Source: Pseudomonas gingeri
Lineage (GTDB): Bacteria; Pseudomonadota; Gammaproteobacteria; Pseudomonadales; Pseudomonadaceae
DNA length: 64,000 bases
Assembly (NCBI RefSeq): GCF_013386115.1
Contig: NZ_JACAOR010000007.1
Location: forward strand, 86,702 to 150,701
Reading direction: 5' to 3'
The notes beneath the pieces were generated by a model, which worked only from the letters and a program-made list of their open reading frames with translations, was not told where the DNA came from and did no database searches. Shown here piece by piece: positions 34,128-42,586 of this stretch. Made by a program: the position numbers and the translations under genes. The first letter of the stretch is position 1, and each line of letters begins with the position of its first letter.

Positions 34128-35342
34128 ATGCGAGCGTTGAGCCTGAATCGAGGTACGCGCACGCTCTCAGTGGGCTATTTTTTCTCCAAGTGCGGCGAGT
34201 TCGCATTCGAGACGGCCTTCGCTGTTGCCGTCTTCTCGATGGCCGAGGCGGATCTGTTGTTTATCGGTGTGGTTTATTTCTTCCGCTATTTACCGAGCGT
34301 AGTATGCTCCCCCATCGGAGGCTGGCTGGCGGATAACTGCGAGAAAAAGCACACTCTGGTGAGAGTGGAGTTGGCGAAAAGTCTTCTGGCGCTGGCCTTC
34401 TTTGCCTTGTTTACCCTGTCCACCCCGACACTAGGTGCAGTCATCGGATTGGCGATGCTGATGACCGCGCTAGATTGCTTGTATGTGCCGACGTTCCGTG
34501 CCTACTTTCCTGATATCGTCGAGAAGGATGAGCTTTCCTCAGTCAACAGCGGCGTGCAAGTAATCGAGGATATTTCCTCGATTCTCGGCCCTCTGGTTTT
34601 CTCGATACTGGCCCTGCTGCTGTCCAGTAATACGACATTTCTGTTCTTCGGCTTCAGTCTTTTGTTGTCCGCCGTCAGCATCACCCTGTTGGAACCCGGA
34701 AAGAGAAGCCCAAAAGTCGCTTTTGATGGCCTGATCCTGATACGTGATGCGGCCCGGTGCGTGGGCAAACTCAGGATCGATAACCCGCCACTGTTCGCAG
34801 TGATCTGCTGTACAACACTTTGTGCCTTATTCGCGACTTCGGTGATCCGCTTCATTCTTCCAGCCTCGATACTTGAACACTTCGCTTCCGAAGCAGCGGT
34901 TGGCTATGTGTTCTCCCTGTTGGCCGCGGGCACGGTGTTGGGCGGAGTGCTCTACACCTGGTTCAACAAACACACCACCGCACGCCTGGTGCTGCGCTAC
35001 TGGGTCGTGTATGGCGCACTCTTCGCCACGGCCGCCGTGGCGCTCGAATTCAATAGCTGGTTATTCCTGCTGATTCTGTTCTTTGTCGGGTTCGTTGGCG
35101 CCTTTGTCGATATTGCCATCGTCACCAATATCCAGTGCCTGTCAAAAGATCATGAAGTCGGCAAGAACTTCTCGCTGTACTACTTTACAGCCGTTATCGG
35201 TGATGCCGCTTCGGGGCTGGTCGCCAGCCTGGTCTACATGCTGGCGGGGCCGGCTACTTTCATCTGGATGACGCTCATGCTGTTTGCCGCACCGTTACGC
35301 TGGAATATGAAAGGCAGCCTTGATGATAAGAATCGGGCATAG
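34128..35342 (+). CDS. MFS exporter inside AT-richer insert
   Basis: This 404-residue protein has about twelve hydrophobic helices. A motif-A relative, GGWLADNCEKKHTL, follows helix 2, and DCLYVPTFRAYFPDIV follows helix 4, a pattern seen in MFS proteins of the enterobactin-exporter/macrolide-efflux (EntS/MefA) type. The gene is AT-richer and uses a less biased codon set than the flanking sigma/anti-sigma and receptor genes, suggesting separate acquisition. It follows the 23-codon ORF by 40 bases and precedes a TonB receptor. Its cargo could be a peptide, a siderophore or a drug; the sequence does not decide. Confidence 0.85.
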   Translation: MRALSLNRGTRTLSVGYFFSKCGEFAFETAFAVAVFSMAEADLLFIGVVYFFRYLPSVVCSPIGGWLADNCEKKHTLVRVELAKSLLALAFFALFTLSTPTLGAVIGLAMLMTALDCLYVPTFRAYFPDIVEKDELSSVNSGVQVIEDISSILGPLVFSILALLLSSNTTFLFFGFSLLLSAVSITLLEPGKRSPKVAFDGLILIRDAARCVGKLRIDNPPLFAVICCTTLCALFATSVIRFILPASILEHFASEAAVGYVFSLLAAGTVLGGVLYTWFNKHTTARLVLRYWVVYGALFATAAVALEFNSWLFLLILFFVGFVGAFVDIAIVTNIQCLSKDHEVGKNFSLYYFTAVIGDAASGLVASLVYMLAGPATFIWMTLMLFAAPLRWNMKGSLDDKNRA

Positions 35343-35570
35343 CATCTCAATCACCTTGGGTGACGACCTCAGCCACGAAGGATCGCAACAATCACAAGTC
35401 TGTGTTCATCGGGGCATTGGTGCATTGCCGGTCTATCTGGAAAACGCAACAGCTGGAACTATCGTGGTAGAGGGCCTCAGAAAATAATTGCTATTAACTG
35501 ATACCTTTTCCGCTCTCGTCCGGTGTGTGGATAACCCCTTGCGTTTCCACGCGTCCGACAGGATTGTTCG

Positions 35571-38003
35571 ATGACTTCCAGGCCTTCCTCCCCCCTCACT
35601 CCCCGCCTGCCACTCAAGGCCCTGACCCTGGCCGTCGGCCTGAGCCTCGGCGTGACGCTGCCGCCTGCCAGCGCCGCCGAAGTCGCCGCCGAAAACACCC
35701 CGCACCGCTACACCATCGGTGCCGGCCCGCTGCATCAGGTGCTGGCGCAGTTCGCCGTTGTCGCCGGCGTGCCCCTGTCCTTCGACCCGGCGTTGCTCGG
35801 CAACCGCCAGAGTCCCGGCCTCGACGGCAACTACAGCGTCCGGCAAGGTTTCCAGCAACTGCTGCAGGGCAGCGGCTTCGACCTGGTCAGCAGCGGCGGC
35901 AGCGGCTACACCCTCGCGCCCCACGTCGAGGCCAACGGCGCCCTGGAGCTGGGTGCGACCAACATCAACGGTCAGTCCGCCCAGGATGCCGAGGTCTACG
36001 CCGGCGGCCAGGTGGCCCGCAGCGCCCGCCTGGGCATGCTCGGCACCCAGTCGGTCAAGGATGTGCCGTTCAGCGTCACCAGTTTTACCGCCCAAACCAT
36101 CCGCGATCAGCAGGCCCAGACCGTCGGCGATGTGCTGCTCAACGACGCCTCGGTGCGCCAGTCCGCCGGCTTCGGCAACTTCTCCCAGGTGTTCATGATT
36201 CGCGGTCTGCCGCTGAACGGCGACGATATTTCCTATAACGGTTTGTATGGCGTGCTGCCGCGGCAGATCATCGCCACCGAGGCCCTGGAGCGGGTCGAGC
36301 TGTTCAAGGGCCCGAACGCCTTTGTCAACGGCGTCACCCCCAGCGGCAGCGGGATCGGCGGCGGCGTCAACCTGCAGCCCAAGCGCGCCGAGGACACCCC
36401 GACCCGCAGCGTGACCCTCGATGCCGGCGGCTCCGGCCGTACCGGTGGGCATATCGACCTGGGCCAGCGTTTTGGCGAGGACAATCGCTTCGGCGCACGG
36501 GTCAACCTGCTGCAACGCGAAGGCGATACCGGTATCGACGACGAAGACCAGCGTTCGACCCTCGCCACCCTCGGCCTGGATTATCGCGGCGAGCGCCTGC
36601 GGTTGTCGGCGGACTTCGGTTACCAGAAGCAGGTGATCAACCAGGGCCGGCCGGTGGTCTACCTCGGCGCCGGCCTGAGCAAGGTGCCCCATGCCCCCTC
36701 GGCCAGGGACAACTACGCCCAGGACTGGAGCTACTCGCAACTGGAGGACACCTTCGGCATGGCCCGCGCCGAGTATGACTTCAGCGACAACTGGACCGGC
36801 TACGTCGCCGGAGGCGCCAAGTACACCCGGGAAAACGGCGTGTACTCTTCGCTGACCCTGACCGACCTGGCCGGCAACGGTCGCGGCGGCATGCTCTATT
36901 CGCCCCACGACGAGGAAAACAAGAGCCTGATGGCCGGGCTCAACGGCCGTCTGCAGACAGGACCGGTCAGCCATCAACTGAACTTCGGACTGGCCGGCAT
37001 GTGGGGCGAACAGCGCTCGGCCTACGAAACCATAGCCACCAGCGCGCGCTACTTCAACAATCTCTACGATGTGGTCCCGCGCCCGCGGCCGGTCGCCACC
37101 TCGTTCGGCAGCGATATCCACGACCCGCGGATCGTCGGCAAGAACCAGATAAAAAGTACGGCGGTGGCCGATACCCTGGGCTTTCTCGACGACCGCGTGC
37201 TGCTGACCCTCGGCGTGCGGCGCCAGTCCATCGTGGTCGATGGCTGGAATACCGTCACCGGCGCGCGCAACGCCAGTTACGAAGAGTCCGTCACCACACC
37301 GGTCTACGGGCTGGTGATCAAGCCCTGGGAGCATGTGACGTTCTACGCCAACCGCATCGAAGGCCTGGCCAAGGGCCCGACGCCGCCGACCTCGGCGGTC
37401 AACCGCGACGCCACCTTCGCCCCGGTACGCAGCAAACAGGTCGAGGCCGGGGTGCGCCTGGACATGGACACCTACGGGGCGAGCCTGGGGGTCTACCGGA
37501 TCGAGCAGCCGTCGAGCTACACCGGCTCCGACAACGTGTTCCGGGTCGATGGCGAGCAGATCAACAAGGGCGTCGAACTCAACCTCTACGGCGAGCCGCT
37601 GGATGGCCTGCGCCTGCTGGGTGGGGCGACGGTGATGAAGACCGAGCTGGATGGCACCCTCAACGGCAGCAATGACGGCAACCGCGCGGTCGGGGTGCCG
37701 AGCTTCCAGCTCAACCTGGGCGCCGACTGGGATATACCGGGGATCGAAGGAGCGGCGTTGAGCGCCCGGATGCTGCGGACCGGCGGGCAGTATGTAAACG
37801 CCGGCAACACCCTGAGCCTGCCGACCTGGAACCGCTTCGACCTGGGCTCGCGCTACCGTTTCAAGCTGGATGAAAAGGCAATCACCTTGCGCGCCAACCT
37901 GGAGAACGTCGCCAATACCGCCTACTGGGCCTCGGCCAACGGCGGCTACCTGACCCAGGGTACGCCGCGCACCCTGAAAGTCTCGGCCACCGTGGACTTC
38001 TGA
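35571..38003 (+). CDS. TonB-dependent siderophore receptor with STN signalling domain
   Basis: This 810-residue outer-membrane receptor has a signal peptide (residues 1-36, ending near ASAAEV) and an STN signalling domain at about 45-115 (YTIGAGPLHQVLAQFAVVAGVPLSFDP). The plug domain follows (SVKDVPFSVTSFTAQTIRDQQ, MIRGLPLNGDDISYNGLYG, RVELFKGPNAFVNG), then a barrel ending in Phe (TLKVSATVDF). The plug is of the siderophore-receptor class rather than FecA-like. The ligand is unknown. The STN domain implies control by the FecI/FecR pair at 32146-33608, from which it is separated by the AT-rich insert. Confidence 0.88.
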   Translation: MTSRPSSPLTPRLPLKALTLAVGLSLGVTLPPASAAEVAAENTPHRYTIGAGPLHQVLAQFAVVAGVPLSFDPALLGNRQSPGLDGNYSVRQGFQQLLQGSGFDLVSSGGSGYTLAPHVEANGALELGATNINGQSAQDAEVYAGGQVARSARLGMLGTQSVKDVPFSVTSFTAQTIRDQQAQTVGDVLLNDASVRQSAGFGNFSQVFMIRGLPLNGDDISYNGLYGVLPRQIIATEALERVELFKGPNAFVNGVTPSGSGIGGGVNLQPKRAEDTPTRSVTLDAGGSGRTGGHIDLGQRFGEDNRFGARVNLLQREGDTGIDDEDQRSTLATLGLDYRGERLRLSADFGYQKQVINQGRPVVYLGAGLSKVPHAPSARDNYAQDWSYSQLEDTFGMARAEYDFSDNWTGYVAGGAKYTRENGVYSSLTLTDLAGNGRGGMLYSPHDEENKSLMAGLNGRLQTGPVSHQLNFGLAGMWGEQRSAYETIATSARYFNNLYDVVPRPRPVATSFGSDIHDPRIVGKNQIKSTAVADTLGFLDDRVLLTLGVRRQSIVVDGWNTVTGARNASYEESVTTPVYGLVIKPWEHVTFYANRIEGLAKGPTPPTSAVNRDATFAPVRSKQVEAGVRLDMDTYGASLGVYRIEQPSSYTGSDNVFRVDGEQINKGVELNLYGEPLDGLRLLGGATVMKTELDGTLNGSNDGNRAVGVPSFQLNLGADWDIPGIEGAALSARMLRTGGQYVNAGNTLSLPTWNRFDLGSRYRFKLDEKAITLRANLENVANTAYWASANGGYLTQGTPRTLKVSATVDF

Positions 38004-38005
38004 TA

Positions 38006-38030
38006 GCCCGCGTTATCGTTCTTCGCGGGC
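38006..38030. terminator. Hairpin after the TonB receptor gene
   Basis: GCCCGCG at 38006-38012 pairs with CGCGGGC at 38024-38030 around an 11-base loop. It begins three bases after the receptor stop codon. A REP-like fragment, AAGCCCGGCTCCTGCGGG, follows directly. With no T-run, it may be a REP hairpin rather than a strict intrinsic terminator, placed between convergent genes. Confidence 0.55.
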
Positions 38031-38099
38031 AAGCCCGGCTCCTGCGGGTGCGGCGTGGAACACTCAATGTGACACGCCAACCCGGGTCGATCACTCAGG

Positions 38100-39560
38100 T
38101 CAGACCCGGCTGCGCAACCACTGCATGAAGCCACTCTTCGGCACCACCTTGGGCACTTCGCGGGTCAGGTTCTGCGCCGCGTGCAGACGGTGATCGAGCA
38201 GGCTCTTCATTGCCTCGCTGATGTCGTGGCGGGCATCCAGGCAGGGCTTGAGGTATTCCTTCTCGATGCGGTACAGCATGCAATCGGTCTTGGCCGTGAA
38301 GTCCGCCGGCACGCCTTCTTCGGAGAGGATCCCGGCCTCGCCGATCACCTCCCCCGGTCCCATCCGCCCGGCTTCGATCGGCTTGTCGCCGCGCAGCAAG
38401 GTAACCGAGACCACCCCCGACTCGATGATGAACAGATGATCGCTGACCTCGCCCCGCGGCAGGATCATGCTGCCGGCGCGGAACAGTTGCGGGGTCATGT
38501 TCTGGCTGAAGGTGTCCTTTTCCTCCGAACGCAGGGTCGAGAAAATCACCGAGCTTTCCAGCAAGGCCCGCGAACGGGAAATGGTCGACGGCGACGTGCT
38601 CTCCCCCGTCGACAGCAGGCTCACGCCAGACGCCTGCAGATGCCGGAACGCCAGGTCATAGAGCTGGTTGCGCACCTCGCGCTTGAGCCCCATCGACACC
38701 ACGAAACCGCTGATCTCGTATTCCACGCCCGCCGCACTGGAGCTTTTCAGCGCCACGCTCGGCGCGGGCGCCGCCAACAGCGCCCGACACCCGAGCATCG
38801 CCCGCTCCAGGGCCTCGATCACCACGTGCGGCCGGGCGTGGGGACTGACCTGCAGGCTGATGACCACGCCATGCATGTCGCGGGGCCGGCTGAAGTTGAT
38901 GATCTTGGCCTTCGCCGCCAGGGAGTTGGGCACCACCGCCATGCTGCCCTGGGAGGTCTGCATGCGCGTGGCGCGCCAGTCGATATCGACCACCTTGCCT
39001 TCGATGCCGTCGATGGCGATCCAGTCGTCCACCTGGTAGGGCTTGGTGGTGTTGAGCACGATGCCGGAGAACACGTCGCTGAGGGTGCTCTGCAATGCCA
39101 GGCCGACAATGATCGCCAGTGCCCCGGAGGTCGCCAGCACGCCCTTGACCGGCAGATCGAGCACATAGGCTGCCGCCGCGACAATCGCGATCAGGAAAAT
39201 GATCGCCCCCAGTACGTCCTGCAACAGCCGCCCGGCATGCCCGACCCGCTGCATCATCACCGTACCGAGCAGCACCGTCAGGGTTCGCGCGCCGAACAGC
39301 CACCAGCCGATCTGCAAGCCGGTGGCGGACAGGTGCCGGGGTATATCCTCGGGCCAGGGCGCGGTCTGCAGGGGGTTCATGCCCTCGTTGAACAGCACCA
39401 GGCTGTACAACGTAAACACCGACAGGCGCACCACCAGCTTCCAGGTGCTGCTGCGGCTGCCGAGCAGGCGCCAGAGCAACAGGTCGACCACCAGCAGCAG
39501 CAACGCACATAACAGGGGGTGTTCGGACAAGAGGGGGTGTTGAGTGAACAGGTCTGGCAT
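38100..39560 (-). CDS. MscS-like channel fused to cyclic-nucleotide-binding domain
   Basis: This 486-residue inner-membrane protein has about five N-terminal helices. The MscS pore/beta domain carries VLATSGALAIIVGLALQSTLSDVFSGI (the Gly/Ala-rich pore helix) and PYQVDDWIAIDGIEGKVVDIDWRATRMQT. A C-terminal cNMP domain at about 345-465 contains GEVSDHLFIIESGVVSVTL and GPGEVIGEAGILSEEGVPADF. This is the bacterial cyclic-nucleotide-gated channel (bCNG) arrangement. The Arg of the usual phosphate-binding PxR(T/S)A is not clearly present (GVPADFTA), so ligand binding may be weakened. The ATG at 39560 gives the expected N-terminus. Confidence 0.88.
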   Translation of the reverse strand: MPDLFTQHPLLSEHPLLCALLLLVVDLLLWRLLGSRSSTWKLVVRLSVFTLYSLVLFNEGMNPLQTAPWPEDIPRHLSATGLQIGWWLFGARTLTVLLGTVMMQRVGHAGRLLQDVLGAIIFLIAIVAAAAYVLDLPVKGVLATSGALAIIVGLALQSTLSDVFSGIVLNTTKPYQVDDWIAIDGIEGKVVDIDWRATRMQTSQGSMAVVPNSLAAKAKIINFSRPRDMHGVVISLQVSPHARPHVVIEALERAMLGCRALLAAPAPSVALKSSSAAGVEYEISGFVVSMGLKREVRNQLYDLAFRHLQASGVSLLSTGESTSPSTISRSRALLESSVIFSTLRSEEKDTFSQNMTPQLFRAGSMILPRGEVSDHLFIIESGVVSVTLLRGDKPIEAGRMGPGEVIGEAGILSEEGVPADFTAKTDCMLYRIEKEYLKPCLDARHDISEAMKSLLDHRLHAAQNLTREVPKVVPKSGFMQWLRSRV

Positions 39561-39644
39561 CGCACGACTCCGGGAGCAGCTGGACAGCTGCAAGCTTCAA
39601 GCGCCAAGAATAGCCCGCTTTCACTTGCAGCTTACAGCTCGCCG

Positions 39645-40511
39645 TCAGCTGTGCATCGTTCCGAAGCGCCCGCTGTGGAAGTCGCTGAACGCCTGGTGGA
39701 TTTCCGCCTCGCTGTTCATCACGAACGGACCATGGCCGACGATCGGCTCGTCGATGGGTTCGCCGCTGAGCAACAGCAATACCGCGTCATCGTTGGCCTC
39801 CAGGGACAACTGCGTGCCGTCCCGTTCGAACAGCACCAGTTGCCCCGGACGCGCGACGGCCTCGCCATTGACCCGCACCGTACCGTGCAGGAGCACCAGC
39901 GCCGTGTTGTGGCCGGCCTGCAGGTCCAGGTTCAACACCTTGCCGGCGTTCAGACGCAGGTCCCAGACATCGATGGGCGTGAAGGTCCGCGCCGGCCCCT
40001 TGTGCCCGTCGAACTCACCGGCAATCAGACGCAGGCTGCCGGCATCGTCCTTGAGGGCGATCCGCGGAATATCGCCGTCGAGGATGTTCTGGTAGCCGGC
40101 CGGAGCCGATTTGTCGCGTGCCGGCAGATTGACCCAGAGCTGGACCATTTCCAGCTTGCCGCCACGTCGGGCAAAGGCTTCGGAATGGAATTCCTCATGG
40201 ATGATCCCCGCTGCCGCGGTCATCCACTGCACGTCGCCCGGTCCGATCACGCCGCCGGCACCGGTGGAATCACGGTGCTCGACTTCGCCGTCATAGACGA
40301 TGGTCACGGTTTCGAAACCGCGATGGGGGTGCTGGCCGACCCCGCGGCGCTCGTCGGTCGGGGTGAATTCGGCCGGCCCGGCGTGATCCAGCAACAGGAA
40401 CGGGCTGATCTGCCGGCCCAGGTTGTCGTAGGAAAACAGCGTGCGCACCGGAAATCCATCGCCGACCCAGTGGCCGCGCGGGCTGGTGTAGATACCAAGA
40501 ATCTTTTTCAT
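39645..40511 (-). CDS. Pirin-family cupin protein
   Basis: This 288-residue bicupin has the pirin motif. The metal ligands lie in GVGQHPHRGFETVTIVYDGEVEHRDS (two His) and in MTAAAGIIHEEFH (His, Glu), forming the Fe site of the N-terminal cupin. Bacterial pirins of this type can have quercetinase activity or act as regulators. I chose the ATG at 40511 over an in-frame start at 40538. It is divergent from the thioesterase gene at 40767, with an inverted repeat between them. Confidence 0.88.
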   Translation of the reverse strand: MKKILGIYTSPRGHWVGDGFPVRTLFSYDNLGRQISPFLLLDHAGPAEFTPTDERRGVGQHPHRGFETVTIVYDGEVEHRDSTGAGGVIGPGDVQWMTAAAGIIHEEFHSEAFARRGGKLEMVQLWVNLPARDKSAPAGYQNILDGDIPRIALKDDAGSLRLIAGEFDGHKGPARTFTPIDVWDLRLNAGKVLNLDLQAGHNTALVLLHGTVRVNGEAVARPGQLVLFERDGTQLSLEANDDAVLLLLSGEPIDEPIVGHGPFVMNSEAEIHQAFSDFHSGRFGTMHS

Positions 40512-40696
40512 GGATGCCTCCATCAGGTGATGGAGCACAGCTTAGATTCGTTATGTTTTTGGCGGTAGTCGGCAAAAACCGATCTGATCGTTCCATCCAT
40601 GGAACGACTGGCTTCCGGGTCCGATCCGGCGCATCCGCCCTGGGGCTAATGCTCACGAGTGGCGTGCGGGGGGCTGGATTAATTTATATTTCGACC

Positions 40697-40716
40697 ATAA
40701 TATAGAAAAATATTAT
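40697..40716. promoter_or_regulatory. Inverted repeat between divergent pirin and thioesterase genes
   Basis: ATAATAT and ATATTAT are perfect 7-bp arms around a six-base spacer (AGAAAA). The element lies in an AT-rich island within GC-rich DNA, 51 bases upstream of the thioesterase start. It resembles an operator for a dimeric repressor overlapping the promoter, but no candidate regulator gene is adjacent. Confidence 0.4.
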
Positions 40717-40766
40717 ACCCGTAATTTTTCTCTCTCACTGCTTTTCACCCATGGTCGAGGTGCCCC

Positions 40767-41306
40767 ATGCAAAACCCAACCCGCGATGCCACGCTGGCTC
40801 AATGGATAGCCCAGGAACAGGCCATGCGCAGTCGCCTGCAAGCCCCCGGCAGTCTCACCATGGCCCAGGTCAGCGAACTGACGCCGGCGCAGTTCTTCGA
40901 TGGCATCGGCAACGGCGAGCTGCCCGCGCCCCCTATCGGCGATCTGCTGGACTTCGTGCCCATCGAGTGGTCCGAGGGGCTGTTCGTGTTCCAGGGCACA
41001 CCCGACAACCGCCACTACAACCCGCTGGGCATCGTCCATGGTGGATACGCCGCGACCTTGCTGGATTCGTGCATGGGTTGCTCGGTGCACACCCGCCTGC
41101 AGAAAGGCCAGGGCTACACCACCCTGGACCTGCGCATCAGTTATGTACGGGCACTGACCAACCGCAGTGGACCGGTCCGCGCCGAAGGCAAGGTCGTCCA
41201 CCTTGGGCGCTCCACCGCCCTGGCCGAAGGTCGCATCTACGACGTCGACGGCCGGCTTTATGCGACGGGCACGACCACCTGCATGATCCTCGAACCCCGG
41301 GGCTGA
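40767..41306 (+). CDS. PaaI-family hotdog thioesterase
   Basis: This 179-residue hotdog-fold protein has the PaaI signature HYNPLGIVHGGYAATLLDSCMGCSV, with HGG before the long central helix. The sheet strand GYTTLDLRISYVRAL follows. Enzymes of this group hydrolyse aryl- or acyl-CoA thioesters and usually act as tetramers. An N-terminal extension of about 60 residues precedes the domain. It is followed by a REP pair and an RND efflux operon in the same direction. Confidence 0.86.
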   Translation: MQNPTRDATLAQWIAQEQAMRSRLQAPGSLTMAQVSELTPAQFFDGIGNGELPAPPIGDLLDFVPIEWSEGLFVFQGTPDNRHYNPLGIVHGGYAATLLDSCMGCSVHTRLQKGQGYTTLDLRISYVRALTNRSGPVRAEGKVVHLGRSTALAEGRIYDVDGRLYATGTTTCMILEPRG

Positions 41307-41334
41307 GCCACGCCTGACTCGACACCACGCCCCC

Positions 41335-41420
41335 TGTAGGAGCCGGCTTGCCGGCGATCCGGGCGACGCGGAATGACAGGACACCGCGTCGATAGGATCG
41401 CCGGCAAGCCGGCTCCTACC
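41335..41420. repeat. REP pair (BIME)
   Basis: Outward-facing REP units (TAGGAGCCGGCTTGCCGGCG and CGCCGGCAAGCCGGCTCCTA) are perfect reverse complements over about 20 bases. They flank a spacer with GAATGACAGGACA. The unit and spacer match the BIME at 3123-3207 closely. It separates the thioesterase gene from the RND operon. Confidence 0.85.
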
Positions 41421-41463
41421 AGAGCAGCGTTGTTTTCAGAATCGAATACATGAGAATCAAGCC

Positions 41464-42585
41464 ATGAAGCCCTTCAACACCCACCTGGCACGCCTGACCC
41501 CGCTGGCCCTGCTGGTCCTTCTCGGCGGCTGCAACAGCCAGGCCGATACCGGCGTCACCGCCGCCCTGCCCCGGGCCGTCCTGGCGGTCCGGGTGGAACC
41601 GGCCAATCAGCAGCAGAATGCCTATACCGGGGTGGTCGCCGCCCGCACCGAAAGCGACCTGGGTTTCCGCGTCGGTGGCAAGGTGATCGAGCGCAAGGTC
41701 GATCCCGGCCAGCGCGTGCACAAGGGCGATACCCTGCTGGTGCTGGATATCCAGGACTTCGACCTGGCCCTCAAGGCCGCGAAAAACCGCGTGGTCGCCG
41801 CCCAGGCCCAGCTGCGCCAGCGCCGTGATGACGCCAACCGTTACCAGCGCCTGACGACCACCGGGGCGATCTCCCGGCAGATCTTCGACCAGGCCGCGAC
41901 CAACCTGCGGGTCGCCGAAGCGGAAATGGCCTCGGCCGACTCCGACGCCCGGCAGATCGAAAACCGTCGGACCTACTCGGTGCTCAAGGCCGATGGTGAC
42001 GGGGTGATCACCGAAGTCCGGGTCGATCGCGGCCAGGTCGTCGCCGAAGGCCAGGTCGTCGCCCGCCTGGCCCAGGACGGTGCCCGCGAAGCGGTGATCA
42101 ACCTGCCGGAGAACCAGCGCCCACTGGCCGGCAATCCGGCCCAGGCCTTCCCCTTCGGTGCTCCGGACCAGGCCGTCGGTGCCCGCCTGCGCGAGTTGTC
42201 CGCGGCGGCCGACCCGAGCACCCGGACCTTCCGGGCGCGCTATGTGCTCGACGGCCAGGCCGAACGCTTCGCCATCGGCTCGACCATCACCGTGCGCCTG
42301 TCCGCCGCCGGCCAGGAACAGACCCGCGTGCCCATCGGCGCCCTGCATGATCCCGGCACCGGTACCGGCGTGTGGCTGATCGGCAGCGACAACCGGGTCA
42401 GCTTCGCCCCGGTCAAGGTCGCCAGCCTCGGCCAGGAATACGCGCTGCTCGACAGCGGCGTCAGCGCCGGTCAACTGATCGTCGCCCTCGGCGCGCACCT
42501 GTTGCATCCCGGCGACCCGATACGGGTCCCGGCCGCCCAGGCCCTGGCCTTGAACCGAACGCCTACCCCTGCCCAGGATCGTTGA
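41464..42585 (+). CDS. RND efflux periplasmic adaptor (lipoprotein)
   Basis: This 373-residue membrane-fusion protein has a lipoprotein signal (LLVLLGGCNSQ, lipobox Cys at about residue 24). A barrel-sandwich lipoyl half-motif follows (RTESDLGFRVGGKVIERKVDPGQRVHKGDTLLVL), then a coiled-coil hairpin (about 85-145), the second lipoyl half and a beta-barrel domain. It would link the RND pump encoded one base downstream to an outer-membrane channel. No outer-membrane factor gene is adjacent, so it probably uses one encoded elsewhere. The substrate is unknown. Confidence 0.9.
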   Translation: MKPFNTHLARLTPLALLVLLGGCNSQADTGVTAALPRAVLAVRVEPANQQQNAYTGVVAARTESDLGFRVGGKVIERKVDPGQRVHKGDTLLVLDIQDFDLALKAAKNRVVAAQAQLRQRRDDANRYQRLTTTGAISRQIFDQAATNLRVAEAEMASADSDARQIENRRTYSVLKADGDGVITEVRVDRGQVVAEGQVVARLAQDGAREAVINLPENQRPLAGNPAQAFPFGAPDQAVGARLRELSAAADPSTRTFRARYVLDGQAERFAIGSTITVRLSAAGQEQTRVPIGALHDPGTGTGVWLIGSDNRVSFAPVKVASLGQEYALLDSGVSAGQLIVALGAHLLHPGDPIRVPAAQALALNRTPTPAQDR

Positions 42586-42586
42586 T

